64,000 nt of DNA from Cyanobacterium stanieri PCC 7202. Lineage in GTDB: Bacteria > Cyanobacteriota > Cyanobacteriia > Cyanobacteriales > Cyanobacteriaceae. Under the pieces are notes generated by a model that saw nothing but the letters and a program-made list of their open reading frames with translations, was not told the origin of the DNA and ran no database searches. Made by a program: the position numbers and the translations under genes. The stretch spans positions 2,427,547 to 2,491,546 of the forward strand of contig CP003940.1 in the NCBI GenBank assembly GCA_000317655.1, in the 5' to 3' direction. Each line of letters opens with the position of its first letter. Positions within the stretch are counted from its first letter, which is position 1. Positions 48,912-58,500 of this stretch are shown piece after piece.

Positions 48912-50093
48912 ATGGATACGCCCCCAACTGAAAACTATAGTGTCCCCATAAAAGGGTTTGTCGCTTCAAAGCAGACTTATTTATTTAACACCCTTAAAAA
49001 ACATCAATTTACAGGGGAATTAATTTTAAGTTATCCGGGCAATCTGGAATGGAAGTTTTACATATACCTTGGCAGAATAGTATATGGTACTGGGGGAGAG
49101 CATTCTGTGCGCAGGTGGCGCCGTAATTTGGGGGCTTATTTACCCGAGATTGCTAGTGATCAAGGTTTTTTGGAACGGGAGTTGCAATGGATTGCGGATC
49201 AAGAAATTAAGATCTGTTGGGAGTATGATTTGTTAAAGCGTTGGTTATCTTTGGAAAAAACTTCGAGAAATCAGGTTTTGGATATGATCAATGCTATTTT
49301 AATGGAAATATTTTTTGACCTCAACCAAGTTCCAGAAATTACTTTTCTTCTTAATAATGATGTGGACGTGCCTTTTTCAGAACAACTTTTTTTGATTGAT
49401 AGTAATAAAATAATCACCCCTGCGTGGAAGTTGTGGCAACAATGGTTAGGGGCAGAACTTGGCGATCGTTCTCCTAACAAGGCTTTAGTAATCAAAACCC
49501 CCCAAGAACTAAAGTTGAGATGTCCGCCCAAAGTATATCAAGTTTTCACAAAATTAATCAATGGTCGTAATACGATTCGGGATTTGGCATGGCAACTAAA
49601 ACGAGATTTAAATCAAGTGGGTAAGTTACTGTTACCCTATATCCAAGAGGGTTATATCAGTCTTAATTCCATTGCTGATTTACAACCTCCTGTTTCCCAA
49701 AGTACCATCTTCCAACCTGAAAAAACTCGTCTTGTGGCTTGTATTGATGATAGCCCTGCCATCTGTCAAACTATGAATGGCATTGTTAAACCTGCGGGGT
49801 ATCGTTTTTTAGCCATCACCGACCCCATAAAGGCGATCGCCACTATCCTAGCATCAAAACCAGATATAATATTCCTTGATTTGGTGATGCCCAATGCTAA
49901 CGGGTATGAAATTTGTGCTAGTGTACGCAAACTTTCTTTTTTTCGCAACACACCCATTATTGTTTTGACATCTAATGATGGCATGGTGGAAAGAATGCGT
50001 ACGAAAATAGTTGGCGCCACAGATTTTCTTTCTAAACCCATACAACCTGATGAGGTTTTACAGATGATTAGTAAATATTGCCCTTTAACTTAA
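48912..50093 (+). CDS. PatA-type response regulator
   Basis: The 393-residue protein has an N-terminal PatA/DUF4388-like region (about 10-140; F-x-G-E-L, Y-L-G-R-I-V-Y-G-T-G-G), a middle helical part (about 180-255) and a C-terminal receiver domain (about 270-390). The receiver is complete: acidic I-D-D-S, phospho-acceptor Asp323 (F-L-D-L-V-M-P), and the Lys in F-L-S-K-P-I. PatA-type regulators act in pilus motility, phototaxis or heterocyst patterning. The usual partner genes (PilH/CheW/CheA-like) do not follow here. Confidence 0.9.
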   Translation: MDTPPTENYSVPIKGFVASKQTYLFNTLKKHQFTGELILSYPGNLEWKFYIYLGRIVYGTGGEHSVRRWRRNLGAYLPEIASDQGFLERELQWIADQEIKICWEYDLLKRWLSLEKTSRNQVLDMINAILMEIFFDLNQVPEITFLLNNDVDVPFSEQLFLIDSNKIITPAWKLWQQWLGAELGDRSPNKALVIKTPQELKLRCPPKVYQVFTKLINGRNTIRDLAWQLKRDLNQVGKLLLPYIQEGYISLNSIADLQPPVSQSTIFQPEKTRLVACIDDSPAICQTMNGIVKPAGYRFLAITDPIKAIATILASKPDIIFLDLVMPNANGYEICASVRKLSFFRNTPIIVLTSNDGMVERMRTKIVGATDFLSKPIQPDEVLQMISKYCPLT

Positions 50094-50103
50094 ATAATTG
50101 ACA

Positions 50104-50622
50104 ATGAATATCAACATAAGTGAGTTAAAATATCAACTTTTTTCGGAAGAAACTCAAATTAGAAAAAACCATAAACAATTAAAAGAAAAATTAAAAGCTC
50201 TTTCTCAAGAATTACAACTAACGATTTTTACCAGTCGTAAACTTGCCATTATGAATGAGATGGATGATATAGAAAAAAAAATTAAAAATGATCTATTGGA
50301 AATAAAGAAGAAAAAAGAAATAATCGAAAAGAAAAAAACACAATCAAATATTAAACAAAATATTAATGAAACTCTGATTTATCGAGAGCAAGAAAAAAAG
50401 ATAAAAGAGAAGGAAAAAATAATTCAAGAGACGAAGAAAATATTTAATAACCATAAAATAGAGCTAAATAATCATAACTTAGATGTTATTGATATAGAGA
50501 TTATTGATAGCAATGAAAATGATTTTGATTATTTATATAAAGAAATAATATCCAAATTAGATAAGAAAGAAAAATTAAAATTAGCAAAAATGTTGTTAGA
50601 CAATATTTTGCCAGAAATATAA
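50104..50622 (+). CDS. Lys-rich coiled-coil protein, unknown
   Basis: The 172-residue protein is almost entirely charged helix (about 20-130, Lys/Glu/Ile-rich), ending in a short segment (L-D-K-K-E-K-L-K-L-A-K-M-L-L-D). Base composition is more AT-rich than its neighbours. It starts at ATG 50104, 11 bases after the PatA-type gene, and may be in its operon. No family recognised. Confidence 0.65.
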   Translation: MNINISELKYQLFSEETQIRKNHKQLKEKLKALSQELQLTIFTSRKLAIMNEMDDIEKKIKNDLLEIKKKKEIIEKKKTQSNIKQNINETLIYREQEKKIKEKEKIIQETKKIFNNHKIELNNHNLDVIDIEIIDSNENDFDYLYKEIISKLDKKEKLKLAKMLLDNILPEI

Positions 50623-50701
50623 AAATATCAGTATTTTTTACAAAAACTGATACTCAATTTATTAATTATCAATTATCAACTATCAATTATAAATTTTTGA
50701 C

Positions 50702-53536
50702 ATGGATTCTTTATTTCTCCTCATTGACGGACATTCCCTCGCTTATCGTGCCTATTATGCCTTTGCCAAAGCCAGAAAAGGGGCATTGCGTACCTCCACA
50801 GGTATTCCCACTAGCGTTTGTTTTGGCTTCCTTAACTCCCTTTTTCAATTAATTGATAGTTATCAACCAAAGTTAGTGGCGATCGCATTTGACCTAAAAG
50901 AAGCAACTTTTCGCCATACTGCTGATGCTAATTATAAGGGCGATCGAGCGGAAACTCCCGATGATTTTATTGAGGATTTGTACAACCTTCAGCAACTTTT
51001 ACAAGCCCTCAATATCAGTATTGTTACTGCCTCTGGTTATGAAGCTGATGACGTTTTAGGGACCCTTGCCCTTCAAGCCGCCCAAGAAAATTATACGGTC
51101 AAAATAGTAAGTGGCGATCGTGATTTATTTCAATTAGTAGATGATCACCGTAAAATTAGCGTTCTCTATCCCGACAAAAACTTCGGTAAATACAACGAAT
51201 TTACAGAAAATGAAGTTTTTGACAAAATGCAGGTAAAAACCAAGCAAATAGTGGATTTTAAAGCCCTCTGCGGTGATAAATCAGATAGTATACCAGGGGT
51301 GTTAGGTATCGGTGAAAAAACCGCTGCCAAACTATTACAAGAGTACAATAATTTAGAGAATATTTATAGCAACATTGATAATATAAAAGGGGCTATTCAA
51401 AAAAAATTAATTAATGGAGAAAAAGATGCTTTGCATTCCCAGTATTTAGCTAAAATTGTCACTGACATAAAATTAGAAAATAGCTTAAAAGACTATCAAT
51501 TAACAGGTATAAATCAAGAACAAACCATAACTTTATTAGAACAACTAGAGTTAAAAACTTTCATTACTCAAATCAATAAAATTCAAGACAAATTAGGTGG
51601 TCAAGAATTTAAACTAACCTCCCCAAATGAGCCTCAAGAAAGTGAGCAGTTATCATTGTTTAATACTCCTACTCAACAAGAAAAAATTAACCCTATCATT
51701 GTTGATACTGAAGAAAAATTAACTGATTTAATTGCTACCCTAAAACAAAAAACAAATAGTAAAACTCCTCCCGCTTGGGATACCGAAACCAACTCCCTCG
51801 ATACTCAACAAGCCGATTTAGTGGGCATTGGTTGTTGTTGGGGTGAAAGCGAAAAAGAAACTGCCTATATTCCCCTCAAACATACCCAAGGGAAACAGTT
51901 AAATTCTGATATGGTTTTGGCAAAACTAAAACTGATTCTTGAGGATGAAATATATCCAAAAACCTTTCAAAACGCAAAATTTGATCGCCTAGTTTTTGCC
52001 CATCAAGGAATAGAATTAAGAGGGGTTGTATTTGATACTATGTTAGCTAGTTATGTATTACAACCCGAACAAAGTCACAAATTAAGTAGTCTTTGTTTGC
52101 AATATCTTAGTGATACTGTATCCCAAGACTATGATGATTTAGAACTCAAAAAAGGGGAAACCATTGCTGATTTGTCCATTGAAACCGCAGCTTCTTATGG
52201 AGCCTTAGATGCGATCGCCACTTATAAATTAACCTTAATTTTAGCAGAAGAATTAAATAAAATTCCAGAACTAAAAGAAGTATTTGAGCTTGAATTAAAA
52301 CTAGAGCCAATTTTGGCACAAATGGAAAGAGATGGTATCAAAATTGATAGAGAATATTTAGAACCATTATCCCAAGAAATTGGTAAAAATTTAGAAGAGA
52401 TTGAACAAAAAGCATACGAATTAGCAGGAGAAAAAATTAACCTCGCTTCTCCCAAACAATTAAGTGAATTATTATTTGAAAAACTAGGACTAGACACCCG
52501 TAAAAGTAAAAAAACAAAAACAGGATATTCCACCAATCAAGTAATATTAGAAAAACTAGAAAAAGATCATCCCATAATTCCCCAAATTCTACAACATCGC
52601 ACCTTATCAAAACTAAAATCAACCTACATAGATAGTTTACCAACCCTCATCAATCCCGACACCCAAAGAATTCATACCAATTATAATCAAACCGTTACCG
52701 CCACAGGTAGACTCTCATCATCCAATCCCAACTTACAAAATATTCCCATTCGTTCAGAATTTTCTCGGCAAATTCGGAGGGCTTTTATTCCCCAAGAAAA
52801 TTGGTTATTTTTGGGTGCGGACTATTCCCAAATAGAATTAAGAATTTTAGCCCATCTTAGTCAGGAACCTATTTTAATAGAAGCCTATCAAAATAATCGA
52901 GATATTCATACTGTTACTGCCCAATTACTATTAGATAAAAAAGAGATTAATTCCTATGAAAGAAACCTAGGAAAAACCATTAATTTTGGAGTTATTTATG
53001 GCATGGGCGCCCAAAAATTTTCCCGCACAACGGGGGTAAGTGTCAAAGAAGCTCAACAATTTATTGAAATTTACCATGAAAAATATGCAGGGATTTTTAA
53101 TTATTTAGAAAGGATGAAAAAAGAGGCTCTTGGCAATGGTTTTGTAACTACTATTTTAGGAAGGAGAAGATATTTTAATTTTAGTAGTAGCACTTTAAAC
53201 TCCTTAAGAGAAAAAGAACCAAACTCCATTAATTTAGAGGAGTTAAAATTAAATAATTACGACGCTCAAGCCCTCAGAGCGGCTGCCAATGCTCCTATTC
53301 AGGGTTCTAGTGCCGATATTATTAAAATGGCAATGGTCAAAATTCATGATTTATTATCCAGCTATGAAAGTAAATTGTTATTACAGGTTCATGATGAATT
53401 AGTATTTGAAATCCCCCCCCATGAGGTGGAGGAATTAACAGCTAAAGTAAAACATATTATGGAAAATGTTGTTAATTTGTCTGTGCCTTTAACTGTTGAT
53501 ATTCATACAGGAAAAAACTGGATGGAAACAAAATAA
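50702..53536 (+). CDS. polA: DNA polymerase I
   Basis: The 944-residue protein has all three domains. The 5' nuclease (about 1-290) has D-G-H-S-L-A-Y-R-A-Y-Y and G-V-L-G-I-G-E-K-T-A. The 3'-5' exonuclease (about 330-520) has an apparently intact W-D-T-E-T-N. The polymerase (about 550-940) has D-Y-S-Q-I-E-L-R-I (motif A), K-T-I-N-F-G-V-I-Y-G (motif B) and V-H-D-E-L-V-F (motif C). It acts in lagging-strand processing and repair. The last codons and TAA fall in the left inverted end of a repeat element. Confidence 0.97.
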   Translation: MDSLFLLIDGHSLAYRAYYAFAKARKGALRTSTGIPTSVCFGFLNSLFQLIDSYQPKLVAIAFDLKEATFRHTADANYKGDRAETPDDFIEDLYNLQQLLQALNISIVTASGYEADDVLGTLALQAAQENYTVKIVSGDRDLFQLVDDHRKISVLYPDKNFGKYNEFTENEVFDKMQVKTKQIVDFKALCGDKSDSIPGVLGIGEKTAAKLLQEYNNLENIYSNIDNIKGAIQKKLINGEKDALHSQYLAKIVTDIKLENSLKDYQLTGINQEQTITLLEQLELKTFITQINKIQDKLGGQEFKLTSPNEPQESEQLSLFNTPTQQEKINPIIVDTEEKLTDLIATLKQKTNSKTPPAWDTETNSLDTQQADLVGIGCCWGESEKETAYIPLKHTQGKQLNSDMVLAKLKLILEDEIYPKTFQNAKFDRLVFAHQGIELRGVVFDTMLASYVLQPEQSHKLSSLCLQYLSDTVSQDYDDLELKKGETIADLSIETAASYGALDAIATYKLTLILAEELNKIPELKEVFELELKLEPILAQMERDGIKIDREYLEPLSQEIGKNLEEIEQKAYELAGEKINLASPKQLSELLFEKLGLDTRKSKKTKTGYSTNQVILEKLEKDHPIIPQILQHRTLSKLKSTYIDSLPTLINPDTQRIHTNYNQTVTATGRLSSSNPNLQNIPIRSEFSRQIRRAFIPQENWLFLGADYSQIELRILAHLSQEPILIEAYQNNRDIHTVTAQLLLDKKEINSYERNLGKTINFGVIYGMGAQKFSRTTGVSVKEAQQFIEIYHEKYAGIFNYLERMKKEALGNGFVTTILGRRRYFNFSSSTLNSLREKEPNSINLEELKLNNYDAQALRAAANAPIQGSSADIIKMAMVKIHDLLSSYESKLLLQVHDELVFEIPPHEVEELTAKVKHIMENVVNLSVPLTVDIHTGKNWMETK

Positions 53537-53676
53537 TATCAAGTTCGACGAATCAGTTATGAAAAGGAATCCTGTTTTGCCCCCTAAATCCCCACCCCTC
53601 TGCCTTCGGCATCTCCCCTTGCAAGGGGAGAGGGGGGACTTTCATTGTAACAATTTATCCGAACTTGATATTATTT
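53531..53676. repeat. MITE-like element, family B, copy 1, spanning the polA/phr stop codons
   Basis: The ends are a perfect 17 bp inverted repeat, AAATAATATCAAGTTCG at 53531-53547 and its complement at 53660-53676. The centre has CCCCCTAAATCCCC and a 20 bp perfect palindrome (53612-53631). Each inverted end supplies the TAA stop of one convergent gene (polA at 53534-53536, phr at 53671-53673). The central hairpin could also terminate transcription from both sides. Confidence 0.75.
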
Positions 53677-55101
53677 CTTCACCTGAGCATATAACGCCTT
53701 AAATTTTCTTTGTTGTTCTTTATGATCTACAATGGGGGTTACATATCCGCAACTCTGAGCCTCCATAGGGAGGATTTTCCCCGTCACTAAATCCCCCGTA
53801 TCTAAAGAACTAATTTCGGGCAACCATTGGCGAATATACTGGGCTTCTGGGTCGAATTTTTGGGCTTGGGAAGCGGGGTTAAAAATTCTCAGGGGTTTGG
53901 GATCCATTCCACTGGATGCGCTCCACTGCCATCCCCCATTATTAGCGGCTAAATCGCCATCATAGAGTTTTTGCATAAAATATTTTTCTCCCCAACGCCA
54001 ATCAATAATTAAATCTTTGGTGAGGAAACTGGCGACAATCATTCGACATCGATTGTGCATCCATCCTGTTTCGTTAAGTTGACGCATGGCAGCATCGACG
54101 ATGGGATAACCTGTTTTACCTTCGCACCATGCCTGAAATTTTTTCTCATCATTTTCCCAAGGAAATTCCTTGAAATGTTCTCGATATGGCCCTTGGGCTA
54201 ACTCAGGAAAGAAATATAAACAATGTTGATAAAATTCTCGCCATGCCAATTCCTTGCGCCAGGCGGTGATATTTTCCCTCGCCTCATCACTCTGACAGTT
54301 TTCCCATTCTTCTACGGTTTTTTGCCATATAGTTCTAGGTGCGATCGCCCCAAATTTCAGAGCCGCACTTAACAGGGAAGTGCCATCAATGGCAGGAAAA
54401 TTGCGATTATCGTCATAGTATAGCAATAAATCGGAACAAAAATATTCAAGTCTTTCTAGGGCAGATTTTTCTCCCGGTGCCAATATCAAATCCCCTTGCC
54501 ATTCATATCCCAAATTTTCCGCCTTTGGTAAATTAATTGCTCCTAATTGATCAACAATTTTTTGCTCATTTTCATCTAAACTAATTAAAGAAGAAGGGGC
54601 AGGAAAAGGAGCTACTTTTTCTAACTTTTCCCAACTACGCCAAAAAGGGCCATAAACTGTATAGGGGGTATTATTACTTTTGGTTAAAACATCTCCGGGA
54701 GGGTGCATTAACTGATCCCAAAAAGCATGATAATTGATGTTCTTTTCTTTTAAAGTTTTAGCTAATTCCCTATCTCTATTTCTGCTATAGGGTTCTACAT
54801 CTTTATTCCAATAAATAGAATTAGCTTTTAAATTATGAGCAAGTTTAAGAATAATATTTTGAGGACTATCTTTAAATACTAAAAATGTTCCTCCTCTTTC
54901 TTGATATTTTTTTCTCAATTCTTCTAAACAACCAAGCATATAAGTTACTCTGGCAGGGGCGATGTCATCCCGACTCAAAATATCAGGATCTAAACAAAAA
55001 AAGCCAATAATTTTTTTACTGTTTTGATAGGCTTCATGTAACCCTAAATTATCGGTTATTCTTAGGTCTTTCCTGTGCCAAAATAAAATTAAGTTATCCA
55101 T
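53671..55101 (-). CDS. phr: Deoxyribodipyrimidine photolyase (class I cryptochrome/photolyase family)
   Basis: This light-driven enzyme repairs UV pyrimidine dimers in DNA. An N-terminal antenna-binding domain (about 1-130; W-H-R-K-D-L-R-I-T-D-N) is followed by the FAD domain. The FAD domain has A-W-R-E-F-Y-Q-H, W-x-x-G-x-T-G-Y-P-I-V-D-A-A-M-R-Q-L, W-M-H-N-R-C-R-M and N-N-G-G-W-Q-W-S-A-S. The 476-residue length resembles the deazaflavin-type photolyase of Synechococcus. The TAA stop lies in the repeat element. Confidence 0.95.
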   Translation of the reverse strand: MDNLILFWHRKDLRITDNLGLHEAYQNSKKIIGFFCLDPDILSRDDIAPARVTYMLGCLEELRKKYQERGGTFLVFKDSPQNIILKLAHNLKANSIYWNKDVEPYSRNRDRELAKTLKEKNINYHAFWDQLMHPPGDVLTKSNNTPYTVYGPFWRSWEKLEKVAPFPAPSSLISLDENEQKIVDQLGAINLPKAENLGYEWQGDLILAPGEKSALERLEYFCSDLLLYYDDNRNFPAIDGTSLLSAALKFGAIAPRTIWQKTVEEWENCQSDEARENITAWRKELAWREFYQHCLYFFPELAQGPYREHFKEFPWENDEKKFQAWCEGKTGYPIVDAAMRQLNETGWMHNRCRMIVASFLTKDLIIDWRWGEKYFMQKLYDGDLAANNGGWQWSASSGMDPKPLRIFNPASQAQKFDPEAQYIRQWLPEISSLDTGDLVTGKILPMEAQSCGYVTPIVDHKEQQRKFKALYAQVKK

Positions 55102-55528
55102 ATTATTATTTTTTAATTTAGTTAATTATTATATTATTTTTTCTTGCTATTTGTAGATAAAATGTTGTCATTTATTTTTTTTATTTTTAATGTTCAGTAA
55201 TTTATTTAAATTTACCTTGGCTACAAAAATTAATTATCTATGACCATTGCATCATAATTATGGCGTTGCTTAATCATTGTATGAAATATAATTGAATGAC
55301 ACGAGAAATTAAGACTTTAAAATATCAGAGTAAAATATATTGCCCTGAGCAAAACCATTGATTATTAAAAGCATTACCACTATTGCCTGTTGTCCATTCC
55401 CGGCCGACCTCAAAAAATCTTATCTCGAACTCAGGTTAATTATATATTTGAATTCTAAATCGTATTAAAATTGATATACTCAAAAACAACTTTAGAACTA
55501 CAATAGTTTAGTTTTTATTATCAATATC
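55102..55528. other. Intergenic region with MITE-like element family A, copy 2 (inverted)
   Basis: From about 55435 leftwards to about 55248, the minus strand reads ACCTGAGTTCGAGATAAGATTTT, then GGGAATGGACAACAGGC, AATAGTGGTAAT, CAATGGTTTTG, TCAGGGCA and ATTAAGCAAC. These blocks occur in the same order as in the element at 24024-24228. The far end has no clear inverted repeat, so this copy is damaged or longer. No gene is seen. The rest should hold the promoters of phr and the 55529 gene. Confidence 0.6.
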
Positions 55529-58500
55529 ATGAATCCTAGTAATAATTATTTATTTAGTATCGATTTTAACCTTTATCAAAAAATGAATGATTTGCCTGTG
55601 AGTTTACGGGCAGATTTACTAGGATATTTTGAGACTATCATCGATAATCCGACTTTTAATAAAGCGGTGAATAAAAAAGCGGAAGATGGATTAAATATTA
55701 TTTATCGTATTAATTATAATTATCGTCTCGAATTAATTGCCATTTCTGTTTATCAAGATGAACAAAAAATAATTAAATTCTTAAGCATTTCTGATAAAAC
55801 TAAACTAAAACAAGCTGTTGTTATTAAAAATAATTTTGCCCATCGCATTATTGATATTGATATTAATTTAGAACAAAAAAATATTAAGCTAAAACCCGAG
55901 CATCTCAAAAAATTTCAAGGCAAAGGTAGTATCAAAATTGGATTAAAAGATTTTCAAGTTCAGGTCAATGATTTTTATCCTTATGTCATTGGTAATGAAG
56001 AGAGTAATATTAGTTTGTCTTCTTTGGTGTCCGCCGAACAAATTGAAGTCATCGAGAGACAGTTACCATTATTATTGAAGGGTAATGGTAAGATGGGCAA
56101 GACAAAAAATTTACTTTTAAAGGCTTTAAAAGAGAGTTTAGATAACCCTTATCAAGATTTGGCAGTAATTAGCACTGATAGCATTAGTCAGTATCGTTTA
56201 CAAAATAGTTATCAACAATTAACAGAAAAATCTAGTCATAATTTACTAATTAATAATTATATTAATGTGATTCGAGCTACTGCTAATAAACTACAATTAA
56301 TTTCTGAAAATAGTTATAGGCGATCGCACCTAATTGATTATAATAAATTTAGGCAATTATTTGTCAGTGATTGGGATTTACCAGAAATCGAAATCATTTA
56401 TTTATGGAACGAAATCCAGTTTATTTTAAAAGGAACAATTAATTATCCCCATGAAAATAACGGATTAATATCCCTAAACAACTACTACCAAGAAATTCCT
56501 CCAGAAAATAAAAGAGTATCTAATCTCGAAGCAGATAATATCTATCGTATAGCCGAAAAATATCAAGACTGGCTCAAAGAAAATCAATACTGGGATATGG
56601 TCGACTTAACCCAAAAAGTTTTAAAAAATTTACCTCCTTATTTTAGAGGGGAATATGACATCATTTTTGCAGATGATATTCATAACCTCAGTGACTTATC
56701 CCTACAACTTCTTTTGCGTTTAGTAAAAATAAATCCAGAGCAAACAAAACCTAACATTGTCTTTACTTACGATGAAGCACAACTACATCATAGTCAGCCC
56801 ACTATTCCAGAAAAACTCAATCAAATATTTAGCCAAATTTTAGAGCAACTAAAACTAAACTCTCTAACGGACAACTTTTCCTCTCCTCTCACCCTAACTG
56901 TTGCCCAAACAGAAAATCAAGAATTAATTGAATTAGAAAAAACTATCGTTGATTTAGAGAAAAAATTAGCATATCAACCAAAAATTAATCACATTATCAG
57001 TACCATTGAAAACTGCCATTGGTTAGTGGCACCCCATGAAAATATTATCGCTGCCCTAGAAGAATTACAACCCGATACCGTCATCATTGTAGCCAACTTA
57101 GAAGAAAAAGAAACCTTCTTACAAGAAGTTGCCAAATCAGACAAAAAAACTGCCCAAATCCTCACAATCCATCAGGTAAATAACTACGAATTTGATAATG
57201 TTATAATCTGGAATTTCTTTAGCTACTTTAATGAAATTAATCCCCAATCCCTACCCCAACTCATTCAACGATACCTATACCCCTGTTTGAATGCCGTAAA
57301 AGATAAAGTATTCTTCTATGAAAAAGACTATGATATTTTTGAACATTATCCCATCCTTACTAACTATATCCATAAATCAGGCATAAAGGCGATCGCCCCT
57401 ATCCTCAATCAAAAAAATAGAGAAGAAATAGAAAAACTAGCCCATAACTATAGCCAACAAGGTGCATGGGAAATCGCCCAACAATGTTACAAAATCCTAG
57501 GCAACCATAAACAAATCAAATATTTAGATACCCCCATCGCCGAATTAATAGGGGAATGGGATAGTGCAGGAGACTTATGGAATCAATGGCAAGAATGGGA
57601 TAAAGCTATCTTGGCATGGCAAGAAATCCATCCCCATCTCTGGCTAGAAAAATGGGCAGAATTAACCCCTAACCAATGGCAAGAAAAAGCAGACTACCTC
57701 GCCCAAAAACATCAATATACCCTCGCAGGAATCTGTTATCAAAAATGTGAAAACACCGAAGGATACCTCAAATGTTTACAAGAAAATAGACAATGGGAAA
57801 CCATCGCCGACATCTATCAACAAAATAACCACCTAGAAAAAGCCCAAGAAAACTATCTCCTTGCCCAAGAATACTACCTGCAACAAAAAAATCTCACCGC
57901 CGCAGGAAAAATGTGGGAAAAACTAGCACAATGGGAAAAAGCCGCCCTCATCTGGGAAAAACTAGGTGCCTGGGAAACCGCTGCCGAAAATTGGATAAAA
58001 GAAAACAACCCAGAAAAAACAGCCCAATGTTACGAAAAAAGTCACCATTGGCATAAAGCCGAAATTTATTGGCGACAACTAAATAAACAACCCCAAATAG
58101 CCCTTGCCTGTGAAAAACAAAAAAAGTGGAAAACCGCTGCCCATCTCTGGCAAAAATTAGAAGCATGGGAGAAAGCCGCCCATTGTTTCACCCAAGCCGA
58201 CGATATTCAAGCCGCCGCCCAATGTTATCAACATGGTATGGCATGGGCAAAAGCCGAAGCCTGTTGGCGACAATTAAATAATCCTCAAAAAGTAGCCATC
58301 ACCTGTGAATGTCAAAATAAATGGTTAGAGGCAGGGGAGATTTGGCAACAATTAGGAGAATGGGTAAGGGCAGGATTTGCTTGGGAAATGGGTACACAAA
58401 TCCAGAAAGCTGCCCAATGTTACGAAAAATCCCAACAATGGGCAAAAGCAGAAGATTGTTGGCGACAATTAAATAATCCCCAAAAAGTAGCCGTCACCTG

